Origin: Pontibacter sp. HSC-14F20 | GTDB taxonomy: Bacteria; Bacteroidota; Bacteroidia; Cytophagales; Hymenobacteraceae | Assembly (NCBI RefSeq): GCF_019599265.1 | Contig: NZ_JAHZTC010000001.1 | Location: 434,001 to 498,000 of the forward strand | DNA: 64,000 bases | Direction: 5' to 3' | Part shown: piece by piece, positions 9,157 to 16,837 of the stretch | Position numbering within the stretch: position 1 is the first letter of the stretch | Layout: each line of letters opens with the position of its first letter | Program-made: the position numbers and the translations under genes | Notes under the pieces: generated by a model | Database searches by the model: none | Seen by the model: only the letters and a program-made list of their open reading frames with translations | What the model was told of the DNA's origin: nothing

Positions 9157-9267
9157 TTAGGTATGTACAGGTGGCTTCTTTGAACTGCGGAGCTTTGCCA
9201 GAATTGCCTTAGCCGGTATCGGAAGCAAGACCAATGCAGCGGTCAAAATTATTTTTTTGGTTATCAT
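9157..9267 (-). CDS. Possible 36-residue secreted or membrane micropeptide
   Basis: In the 218-base gap between egtD and the MATE gene the minus strand has an ATG at 9267 and a stop at 9157-9159. The product (beginning MITKKIILTAALVLLPIPAKA) has a basic N-terminus and one hydrophobic segment like a short signal peptide, then a Lys/Arg-rich tail. No family is recognised. It could equally be a chance frame; the signal-peptide-like start is the only argument for it. Confidence 0.3.
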   Translation of the reverse strand: MITKKIILTAALVLLPIPAKAILAKLRSSKKPPVHT

Positions 9268-9296
9268 GGTGAGATGATTTAGGTTATACCAGGCGA

Positions 9297-10304
9297 TTAT
9301 ACAGCTTTGAAGAGCATGTCAGCAAAAAGGCCCTTTTCATCCAGGTAAGAAGTGATAAGCTCAAAGCCAGCTATTCGGCCCATTTCGGTAGCTTGGGGCA
9401 AGGTATACTTGTGCGAATTTTCGGTATGAATTGCCTCCCATGCAGCAAAGGTATAACGCGCTTGTGTAGCCTCGATGTATACCTCCTGCTCACGCTGACT
9501 AACTAAAAAGCTCTTCATTACGCCCAGCTGTGGGTCGAATAGCGCAAAGTGCTTGAAAGCATCCATGTCGAAATTACCCCCCAGTTCCCGGTTGATACGC
9601 TCCAGCAGGTTCAGATTGAATGTGGCAGTTATGCCACTCGCATCGTTGTAGGCTGCCAGAATGGTAGCAGGATCTTTGGATAAATCTACACCCAGCAGAA
9701 ATAGGTCCCCTGACTGTAGATGCTGCCTGATCTGGGAAAGGAAATCCAGCCCCTCTTTGCGCTCAAAATTACCAATGTTAGAGCCCAGAAAGAGCACCAC
9801 TTTCCGCTCAGTCAAGTGCTGTTCGAGCCATTTTAAGCCCGTGATATACTCTGCCACAACAGCTTGTACTTGTATCTCCGGATGCTCATGCTGCAGGTTC
9901 TTGCTTAGTCCCTGCATCGCAGACCCCGAAATATCCATCGGAACATAGTCGAAAGGCTTTCCTTGTTCGATCAATTCCTGTAGCAGCAGTTTCGATTTCA
10001 TAGCATCTCCGGCACCCAGATCGACCAGATGAAAGAAACCACCGGCTGCAAAGGTGCTGACCATAGCTGATCGGTGCTGCTGCATCAGGCTATACTCGGC
10101 ACGTGTCAGGTAGTATTCCGGCAGGGCCATGATATCTTGGAATAGCCTGCTACCTTTGGCATCGTAAAAGTAGCGGGATGATAATTGCTTCGGGTTTTGG
10201 CTCAGGCCATCTGCCACATCTTTGGCAAAAGCAGCACGATCCTGGCTGCCGTCGGTTTTGCGCGAGAGGTCAATCAGTTTATTAGGTGTAGTTTGTAATA
10301 GCAT
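9297..10304 (-). CDS. egtD: L-histidine N(alpha)-methyltransferase (EgtD)
   Basis: A 335-residue SAM-dependent methyltransferase that trimethylates histidine to hercynine, the first step of ergothioneine synthesis. Visible EgtD features: the N-terminal 'LSSRYFYDAKGSRLFQDIMALPEYYLTRAE', SAM-binding LVDLGAGDAMKSKLLL near residue 90, and LFLGSNIGNFER. The open frame continues upstream to a GTG at 10415, but that would overlap egtB by about 100 bases; the ATG at 10304 sits 4 bases after the egtB stop and matches family length. It is co-transcribed with egtB. No egtC or egtE is adjacent, which is common outside Actinobacteria. Confidence 0.93.
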   Translation of the reverse strand: MLLQTTPNKLIDLSRKTDGSQDRAAFAKDVADGLSQNPKQLSSRYFYDAKGSRLFQDIMALPEYYLTRAEYSLMQQHRSAMVSTFAAGGFFHLVDLGAGDAMKSKLLLQELIEQGKPFDYVPMDISGSAMQGLSKNLQHEHPEIQVQAVVAEYITGLKWLEQHLTERKVVLFLGSNIGNFERKEGLDFLSQIRQHLQSGDLFLLGVDLSKDPATILAAYNDASGITATFNLNLLERINRELGGNFDMDAFKHFALFDPQLGVMKSFLVSQREQEVYIEATQARYTFAAWEAIHTENSHKYTLPQATEMGRIAGFELITSYLDEKGLFADMLFKAV

Positions 10305-10308
10305 AGTT

Positions 10309-11574
10309 TTATTGTGCCAGTCTAATTCCGGTGAACTGCCAGCGTTTGTCGGGATGAAAGAAATTACGGTAGGTGGTCCTGATGTGGTTGCCGGGAGTAG
10401 CGCAGGAACCGCCACGCATCACCATCTGGTTAATCATGAACTTCCCATTGTACTCGCCCAGCGCTCCGGCAGCAGTTGTAAAACCAGGATAAGGATGATA
10501 GGCGCTGTAGGTCCATTCCCAGGCATCGCCGTAAAGTTGCTGTATACCTTTGCTATGCGTAGCTGCTCTGGGTTCGAACAAACCTGATTCCTGAAAGTTG
10601 CCCGAAGCGGGCAGGTATACCTGTGTCGCGGCTTCCCATTCAAACTCGGTCAGGAGGCGCTTACCTGACCAGGCAGCAAAGGCCTGAGCTTCATAAAAGC
10701 TGATGTGGCTGACAGGTTTGTGCAGATCCAGTTTTTCGAGGCCATGTAAGGTATACTGGAACCAGTCCCCGTCCTGCTCCAGCCAGTACAAGGGAGCTTT
10801 CAGGCTGGCATTTCTTACCATGGCCAGGCCTTCATCCAGCCAGAAGCGAAAATCGCTATACCCGCCGTCTTGCATAAACGCCAGGTATTCAGCGTTTGTC
10901 ACCAGGCGGTTCATGATACTAAAGTCCGGCAGCAGCACGTCGTGCACACCCAGCTCGTTGTCGAAGCAAAAACCTTCTCCCTGAAAACCGATGCGGTAAA
11001 TGCCGCCGGGTACCTCCAGGAATTCAGGCTTCCCCGGATCCTCTGTTTTCGGCGTTGCATCTGTTTTGGTATAGGCCGGTAAAAGCGGATTAGTGCTCAG
11101 AATGTATTTGATATCCGTGATGAGTAGCTCCTGGTGTTGCTGTTCATGCTGCAAACCCAGTTCCAGCACGGGCAACAGTTCTACCAATTGATCATCACTT
11201 ACGGTTTGTAGTAATTCACTCATGTTTTCGTTCACATGGCGGCGGTAGGCATAAATATCCCGGAGCGGGGGGCGTGTAAGCGTACTTCGTTCTGCCCGTT
11301 GCACGCGGTTGCCCACCGTATTGTAATAAGAGTTGAACAGAAAGGTATATCTGGGATGAAACACCGGATAATTTTTCAGGTATGGCCCAAGCACAAATTG
11401 TTCAAAAAACCAGGTCGTATGCGCCATATGCCATTTCGGAGGACTCACATCGATCATCGGCTGCACTACCGTGTCTTCTGACTCCAGCGGGGAACAGATT
11501 TTTTCAGTCTGCGCCCGAATCTGGTTGAATCGCTCAAGTATGGTCTGGCTGATGGAGGCAGTTATCGTTGTCAT
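10309..11574 (-). CDS. egtB: Ergothioneine biosynthesis protein EgtB (sulfoxide synthase)
   Basis: A 421-residue non-haem iron enzyme that couples hercynine to a thiol donor through an oxygen-dependent C-S bond. The N-terminal DinB-like helical domain carries the iron ligands: HMAHTTWFFEQF near residue 50 and the HxxxHxE motif in QHEQQHQELL near residue 140. The C-terminal FGE-sulfatase-like domain shows 'FCFDNELGVHDVLLPDF', 'ISFYEAQAFAAWSGKRLLTEFEWEAA' and 'MRGGSCATPGNHIRTTYRNFFHPDKRWQFTGIRLA'. It is upstream of egtD in the same operon. Thiol donor preference (gamma-Glu-Cys or Cys) cannot be decided by eye. Confidence 0.94.
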   Translation of the reverse strand: MTTITASISQTILERFNQIRAQTEKICSPLESEDTVVQPMIDVSPPKWHMAHTTWFFEQFVLGPYLKNYPVFHPRYTFLFNSYYNTVGNRVQRAERSTLTRPPLRDIYAYRRHVNENMSELLQTVSDDQLVELLPVLELGLQHEQQHQELLITDIKYILSTNPLLPAYTKTDATPKTEDPGKPEFLEVPGGIYRIGFQGEGFCFDNELGVHDVLLPDFSIMNRLVTNAEYLAFMQDGGYSDFRFWLDEGLAMVRNASLKAPLYWLEQDGDWFQYTLHGLEKLDLHKPVSHISFYEAQAFAAWSGKRLLTEFEWEAATQVYLPASGNFQESGLFEPRAATHSKGIQQLYGDAWEWTYSAYHPYPGFTTAAGALGEYNGKFMINQMVMRGGSCATPGNHIRTTYRNFFHPDKRWQFTGIRLAQ

Positions 11575-11714
11575 GGAGATGCGCTGGTTGGCAAAGTGGT
11601 AATGAAGCAGGTGTAATTTGAAGCTTTAATATGCTTGTGACTGTCGTGTTAACTCTTTTTCTACGTACTTTGTTTTCGATAAGCCGAATTTGGAAAGCCT
11701 AATTTTACGCCATT

Positions 11715-12794
11715 ATGTCTCTACAATTGTCCGTTACGCCTCATCAGCTTCAGTTCAAATTCGATGCCCGTACCTCGCGCGGTGCTATGCGCACGCACCA
11801 GGTCTATTACTTGCAACTTCGGGATACGGATAATCAGCAGATAACAGGTATAGGGGAGTGTGCGCCGCTTCCAGGCCTGAGCATCGACGCTCGCCCTGAT
11901 CTGGAAGCGAAACTCAGGCAGTTGAAAAATGAAGTGAATGAGAAGCTTATTACACCAGACGAAGTGCTGCAATTGCTAAAGTCTGATGATCTGCGCGAGT
12001 GGCCAGCCATCCGGTTTGCACTTGAAACGGCGCTGCTGGACCTGCAGCGGGGGGGGCGGAAAATCCTTTTTGAAAACGACTTCAGTCAGGGGAAGGCAGG
12101 TATACCCATCAATGGCTTGATTTGGATTGGAGATAAAGACTTTATGCAGGAGCAGATCAGAAAAAAACTGTCTGAGGGCTATACCTGTCTGAAACTCAAA
12201 ATAGGCAGCCTGGATTTTGCCACAGAGCTTGATATACTGCATCAGATCCGGGAAGTAGCCGGGCCGGAAGAGCTGACCATCCGGGTGGATGCCAACGGTG
12301 CCTTCGCACCTGAAGAAGCTTTCCGGAAGTTGGAACGCCTGGCCAGGTATAGCCTGCACTCCATTGAACAACCCATCCGGCAAGGACAACCCGAGCAGAT
12401 GCAGCAGCTTTGTGCCTATACGCCTATACCTATTGCTTTGGACGAAGAACTGATCGGCGTGCAGGAAGCGACACGGCAGTTGGACTTGTTAGATTTTATA
12501 AAGCCGCAGTACATCATCCTGAAACCCACATTGGTAGGAGGACTTCAAGCGAGTGCTGACTGGATTAAGCTGGCAGAGCAACGCAACATTGGCTGGTGGA
12601 TGACTTCGGCGCTGGAATCGAACATCGGGCTAAACGCGATCAGCCAGTTCACGGCTAATTATAACATTCACATGCCGCAGGGGCTCGGCACAGGACAGCT
12701 TTACCACAACAACATCGCCTCTCCGTTGCAAATTAACAAGGGCTGGTTATGGTATAACGAAGTCATCTGGGGAAAATTGCCCGAACAGGCATAA
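11715..12794 (+). CDS. menC: o-Succinylbenzoate synthase (MenC), enolase superfamily
   Basis: A 359-residue enolase-superfamily enzyme. The catalytic barrel residues are in order: KxK motif in CLKLKIG near residue 160, metal ligands RVDANG, SIEQP and ALDEE, and the second-side lysine in IILKPTLVGG. The N-terminal capping domain is also present. It dehydrates SHCHC to o-succinylbenzoate in menaquinone synthesis, the main quinone pathway in Bacteroidota. Other enolase-family functions such as N-acylamino acid racemase or dipeptide epimerase are possible, but this overall pattern is typical of Bacteroidota MenC. It is divergent from egtB and isolated from other men genes, with a strong terminator behind it. 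Confidence 0.85.
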   Translation: MSLQLSVTPHQLQFKFDARTSRGAMRTHQVYYLQLRDTDNQQITGIGECAPLPGLSIDARPDLEAKLRQLKNEVNEKLITPDEVLQLLKSDDLREWPAIRFALETALLDLQRGGRKILFENDFSQGKAGIPINGLIWIGDKDFMQEQIRKKLSEGYTCLKLKIGSLDFATELDILHQIREVAGPEELTIRVDANGAFAPEEAFRKLERLARYSLHSIEQPIRQGQPEQMQQLCAYTPIPIALDEELIGVQEATRQLDLLDFIKPQYIILKPTLVGGLQASADWIKLAEQRNIGWWMTSALESNIGLNAISQFTANYNIHMPQGLGTGQLYHNNIASPLQINKGWLWYNEVIWGKLPEQA

Positions 12795-12830
12795 GCTATA
12801 CCTACCTATACCTGCACACCTACCCAAAAC

Positions 12831-12863
12831 AGAAAAGGCCTGCAAAACTTGCAGGCCTTTTCT
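12831..12863. terminator. Bidirectional intrinsic terminator
   Basis: A perfect 15-bp stem (AGAAAAGGCCTGCAA and its complement) around a 3-base loop, with A- and T-rich flanks, between the converging menC and outer-membrane barrel genes. Confidence 0.9.
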
Positions 12864-12885
12864 GATATAGGAATCATTTCAATTA

Positions 12886-15669
12886 TTACATACCCGGACG
12901 ACCACGATGCATTCCAGGACCACGCTGCATGTTCTCCTCAGGCGCCGGAGCTCCTTTAAAGCTGCGGATGTTGTAGGAGAAAGTCAGCATGAAGAAGCGC
13001 TGCAATACGGTCGACTGCACGTCTTCCACATAAGATTCTGTGACGTTACGGCGAATGCTCACGTTCTGGTTCATCAGGTCATTCACGCTCAAGCTGATCT
13101 CACCTTGCTTGTCTTTGAAGATCTTCTTGCCCAGGCTCATATTCCAAAGCAGGAAGCTGTTGTCCACGCCGGCAGATAGGCCAGAGTTATACTGGTGGTT
13201 CAGCTCCGTGCGGTATACCAGGTCTTTCCAAAGGATCCAGTTGTAGCGCACGCTCGTGTTCTGGTTGAAGAAATTGTTGTTCTGTGTGGTGCGCAGTGTG
13301 TTATTCACGATGTTGTAGCTGGAGAAAGTAGACACTGTAAAGTCTATCTTCTCACTGATATTGCTGCTGATGTTGAAGCCGGCACCCAGGTTGGTGTTGT
13401 TAGCGTAGTTCACCTCTCCGTCAATCTTTCCTGGTATTCTGGAATATCCCACCGAACCGTTTACGTTAAAGTTCGAGCTGATGAAGTTAAGCGGCTGTCC
13501 GTAGTTGAAGAATGAGCGCACGTTGTAGTAACCATCCATGTTCTCAGGTCGGCTCAGGCGGGCACCCGGACGGAACTCATATCCTTCGGCTATACCTTCC
13601 GGTGCACTGGTTGTGTACACACTGTTGGCGACGTAGTTATTGGTCATTGTACCGAACATACCGATAAAAAACACGCGGTTAGTTTCGGCATTAAAGTTAC
13701 GGTAGCGTACGTTAACGCGAGTTTGATAATCCTGATCCAGATCGGCGTTACCAATGCGTGCCTGCAATGGGTTCGAGATATCGAGCACTTCCTGCAGCTG
13801 CTCCACAGACGGCGCGTTGGTGTTGGTTCTCAGGTTGAGGGTCAGGTTCTGGGACTGTGAAAATTTGAACTCATACTCTGCAGACGGCAGGAAGTTACTG
13901 AATTTTCGCTTCAAAGGATTCAGGGCAACCGGAAACTGGGTTTCTGATTCGAGTACAGCATACTCGTAACGGGCGTTCACCTGCAATCTGGCCTTGTCGT
14001 TACGGAACTGGTAGCTTGGACCCACACTCTGTGACAGGTAATCACTCTTGAATGTGCTGCTCAATGGCATGTTGAAGTTAACGTACTCACCGGCAGTTTC
14101 TACATAGTCGTAAGTTCTGCGATCCGAGTCACGCATCTGGTTGCCGATACTGTACTCTAACTGCAGGCGAGATTGCTCACCCAGGCGTTGTGAGTAGTTG
14201 GTGCTACCTGACCAGCTGAAGTTTTTGCGATCCAGGCGTATGTACTGATCTCGTAGTACGTTGTTGTCAGGGTTCTCAAAGTTCTGTGTTTGCTCGTACT
14301 GAAAACCATCACCGTCTACGTTGTTAATGCTTGTGTTGAAGTTGGTCGTTAAAATGCGGCCAGAGTCACCAAAACGCTTGGAGTACAGGATGTTGTTGTT
14401 GAAGTTGAATGAGGTGTTATCTGAGCTGGAGCGGTTCAAAGATTCTGACAGTGTACCGTTCAGATCAAAGGTACGGGCATTTCTGCCAGTGAAGTTGTCA
14501 TCGTTCTGCACGCGCAGGCTTGGCGTTACGAGTAGGCGATTGTTGGCGTTGATGTTATACTGCAGGCGCATATTCAGGCGATGCCCGTCCTCGCGGTCTC
14601 TGTTGTTAGAATCTTCCGTGTACTGCAATCCTGCTTCGTCTGATACGAAGTCACGGAAACGGTACTGGTCGTTAACAATGTCGCGGTTGGTGTAGTTGTA
14701 GTTGGCGCTCACATCCATCTTCTTACCCCACTTGTCCTGGTAGTTAATACCGAAGTTGTTGGTGTTGATGATGCCAACCGGGGAGCCACCGCCCCAGCCG
14801 CCTCTGCGACCGCGCATGCCACCACCCGGCGTTTCACCGATTGAGAAGTCGAACATGTTGATGTTGTTCGTCAGTCCTGTTATTGTGATGCGGCGGTCGT
14901 TGTTAAAGTAGTTGATAGCTGCACCAGCCATGTAACGGTCGTCGGTTCCATAACCTGCTGATATCTTGCCGGTATAGCCCTGGCGACGGTCTTTGCGGGT
15001 AATAAAGTTGATGGTCTTCAGTCTGTTACCATCCTCGAAGCCGCTGAAAGCAGCCTGATCGCTTTGTGCGTCAAAGATCTGCACGTTCTCGATCATGTCG
15101 GATGAGATGTTGCGCATAGCAGAAGTTACGTCCTCGCCGGTGAAGCGTTTGCCGTCAATCATTACCTGGCGCACTTCCTCGCCTTGTGCCTGAATGCGGC
15201 CGTCCTGTACCTGTACGCCTGGCATTTTGGTTACCAGATCCTCGGCACTGGCATCCGGGGCTGTTTTAAAAGCCTTGGCATTAAACTGCGAAGTGTCACC
15301 CTTTTGCTCACCGAGCGGTGCACGCCCGATAATCTGTACTTCACCCAAACGGGTGTTTTGCTCCTGCATGCTTAACACACCCAGGTTCATGGGCGTCTGT
15401 GCCACCTGCACGGGTCGTGTCAGCATGTCGAAACCCAGAAATCGAACCTCCAGGGTATAATTTCCAGAAGGAACACGTTCAAAACGGAAAGCGCCCTGGC
15501 CATCCGTCATAGTTGTTAGAATCGCTTCGCTGGTAGCCCGTTTCATGACCACGCTGGCACCCGGCAGACCGCTTTTGTCTGTAGCGCTCTGCACTGTGCC
15601 GGTTACAGCCTGTGCGTATACCTGTGAAAAGCTGATCAGCATGATCAGCAGAGAGAATAACTTTCTCAT
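12886..15669 (-). CDS. Outer-membrane beta-barrel family protein (TonB-receptor-like, CarboxypepD-regulatory N-terminus)
   Basis: A 927-residue outer-membrane protein. It has a signal peptide (residues 1-19, ending VYAQ), a carboxypeptidase-regulatory-like domain (about 20-110, 'VTGTVQSATDKSGLPGASVV'), a TonB plug-like region (about 130-210, 'EDLVTKMPGVQVQDGRIQAQGEEV' followed by 'VMIDGKRFTGEDV'), then a long barrel rich in Asn, Tyr and Arg. The C-terminus is Pro/Gly/Met/Arg-rich (MQRGPGMHRGRPGM), unlike the usual aromatic end of a barrel. Members of this family are uptake or surface proteins of unknown substrate; there is no SusD partner beside it. The ATG at 15669 leads straight into the signal peptide. 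Confidence 0.9.
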   Translation of the reverse strand: MRKLFSLLIMLISFSQVYAQAVTGTVQSATDKSGLPGASVVMKRATSEAILTTMTDGQGAFRFERVPSGNYTLEVRFLGFDMLTRPVQVAQTPMNLGVLSMQEQNTRLGEVQIIGRAPLGEQKGDTSQFNAKAFKTAPDASAEDLVTKMPGVQVQDGRIQAQGEEVRQVMIDGKRFTGEDVTSAMRNISSDMIENVQIFDAQSDQAAFSGFEDGNRLKTINFITRKDRRQGYTGKISAGYGTDDRYMAGAAINYFNNDRRITITGLTNNINMFDFSIGETPGGGMRGRRGGWGGGSPVGIINTNNFGINYQDKWGKKMDVSANYNYTNRDIVNDQYRFRDFVSDEAGLQYTEDSNNRDREDGHRLNMRLQYNINANNRLLVTPSLRVQNDDNFTGRNARTFDLNGTLSESLNRSSSDNTSFNFNNNILYSKRFGDSGRILTTNFNTSINNVDGDGFQYEQTQNFENPDNNVLRDQYIRLDRKNFSWSGSTNYSQRLGEQSRLQLEYSIGNQMRDSDRRTYDYVETAGEYVNFNMPLSSTFKSDYLSQSVGPSYQFRNDKARLQVNARYEYAVLESETQFPVALNPLKRKFSNFLPSAEYEFKFSQSQNLTLNLRTNTNAPSVEQLQEVLDISNPLQARIGNADLDQDYQTRVNVRYRNFNAETNRVFFIGMFGTMTNNYVANSVYTTSAPEGIAEGYEFRPGARLSRPENMDGYYNVRSFFNYGQPLNFISSNFNVNGSVGYSRIPGKIDGEVNYANNTNLGAGFNISSNISEKIDFTVSTFSSYNIVNNTLRTTQNNNFFNQNTSVRYNWILWKDLVYRTELNHQYNSGLSAGVDNSFLLWNMSLGKKIFKDKQGEISLSVNDLMNQNVSIRRNVTESYVEDVQSTVLQRFFMLTFSYNIRSFKGAPAPEENMQRGPGMHRGRPGM

Positions 15670-15985
15670 TCTTAATGTTGTGTAGTAGTAGTGGGAATTT
15701 GTGTATTGCTTTAACGGGGTAATGCTTTTGTCAGGAGCCCGCAGTAAATTGCCTGTAAGCCCTTTTCTTCAACCCTTAGAGCTTGTGAGAGCAGCAAAGG
15801 TTTAACCATCCGGTAAAAATATTTTCAAGGAATTGTCCGATAGGTATAGGATAGGATTGTGCGATGGCAAAACAACCAAAAAGGCTGATCGGTATACGTT
15901 CAGCCTCCATTTTGGGAAATAAAATCACAGTGTAGCGCTTCTCAATTTAATTTTGTGCCGGGAATCCGGTTTTGCAGGTATAGGC
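15670..15985. other. 316-base spacer between the sirtuin and barrel genes
   Basis: No convincing gene. It contains the sirtuin terminator (15877-15906), two GGTATA-type motifs near 15843 and 15890, and presumably the promoter of the outer-membrane barrel gene, for which I see no perfect TAnnTTTG box. Confidence 0.6.
15877..15906 (-). terminator. Intrinsic terminator behind the sirtuin gene
   Basis: On the minus strand AGGCTGA and TCAGCCT (7 bp) enclose an 11-base loop that itself contains GTATAC, and the stem is followed by TTTTT. It lies about 80 bases past the sirtuin stop. Confidence 0.65.
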
Positions 15986-16684
15986 TTACAGATATTTCTC
16001 CTGAAGCAGTTGTTTAACCTTGTCCATACCTGTACTGGCCTTCTCTTCAAACAGGTGCAGGTTGGGACGCGGACGCATATACGGCAGGTTCGGGTCCACC
16101 ACCAAGATCGGTGCTTCATCGGGTACCAGATCTACGAGCCCGGCAGCAGGGTATACGACCAGGGAGGTACCCACCACCAGAAAGATGTCAGCACCAAGTG
16201 TTTCCACCATCGCCTGCTCCATCAGGGGCACAGGCTCTCCAAACCAAACAATGTTCGGGCGCAACTGAGATCCACGCTCGCATTTATCACCTAAATTCAA
16301 CTGCCAGCCTTCTATCGGATAAATTAGTTTGGGATCGAGGGAACTGCGGCTCTCGAAGAGTTTTCCGTGCAGGTGGATCACATCGGTAGAGCCAGCACGT
16401 TCATGCAGGTCGTCCACGTTTTGCGTAATGATCTTCACGTCAAAGTCCTGCTCGAGCTCAGCCAGAACCTGATGCCCTGCATTCGGTAGCACGCTGTGGG
16501 CATTTTTACGGCGCTGGTTGTAAAAGTCCAGCACAAGTTCAGGGTTTTTGCGCCATCCCTGCGGAGAGGCGACCTCCATTACATCATGCCCTTCCCAAAG
16601 TCCGTTCGCATCACGAAATGTGGCTATACCGCTTTCTGCGCTTATTCCTGCTCCTGTGAGCACAACAAGTTTTTTCTTCGTCAT
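15986..16684 (-). CDS. cobB: SIR2 family NAD-dependent protein deacylase
   Basis: A 232-residue sirtuin. NAD-binding GAGISAESGIATFRDANGLWEG is at the N-terminus, TQNVDDLHERAG near residue 100 holds the conserved Gln-Asn-Asp, and the catalytic His is in HLHG. Further on come QLRPNIVWFGE and the FLVVGTSLVVYPAAGL segment. The small zinc-domain region has only one Cys (GDKCERGSQLRP) instead of the usual two CxxC pairs, a variant I recall from other Bacteroidota sirtuins. It removes acyl groups from lysines using NAD+. The gene stands alone, downstream of topA in the same direction. The ATG at 16684 fits family length. Confidence 0.93.
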   Translation of the reverse strand: MTKKKLVVLTGAGISAESGIATFRDANGLWEGHDVMEVASPQGWRKNPELVLDFYNQRRKNAHSVLPNAGHQVLAELEQDFDVKIITQNVDDLHERAGSTDVIHLHGKLFESRSSLDPKLIYPIEGWQLNLGDKCERGSQLRPNIVWFGEPVPLMEQAMVETLGADIFLVVGTSLVVYPAAGLVDLVPDEAPILVVDPNLPYMRPRPNLHLFEEKASTGMDKVKQLLQEKYL

Positions 16685-16761
16685 CTGGTGTTGAAATGGT
16701 TTGTTCTTTTTACTGCCTGTGTTCAGACTTGGTTTAATCCGTTACCCGCCACAGAACGAAG

Positions 16762-16799
16762 CCTATACCTATACCTTTACCTATACCTGCGGGTATACC
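16762..16799. repeat. Local cluster of TATACC motif units
   Basis: Within 38 bases of the topA-sirtuin spacer there are four TATACC units (two in direct tandem), one degenerate TTTACC unit, and the last TATACC lies within the palindrome GGTATACC. This is a small degenerate relative of the 13-copy array at 45733. Confidence 0.85.
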
Positions 16800-16801
16800 A
16801 T

Positions 16802-16833
16802 AAAGAAGCCGCTCGGGTAGGAGCGGCTTCTTT
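16802..16833. terminator. Intrinsic terminator downstream of topA
   Basis: A perfect 13-bp stem (AAAGAAGCCGCTC and complement, 16802-16814 and 16821-16833) with a 6-base loop, immediately after the topA stop codon. Confidence 0.85.
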
Positions 16834-16837
16834 AAAA

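Noticed and set aside
9297..10415. Longer EgtD starting at a GTG at 10415
   Set aside because: It would overlap egtB by over 100 bases with a non-conserved Pro/Thr-rich extension; the ATG at 10304 fits the family.
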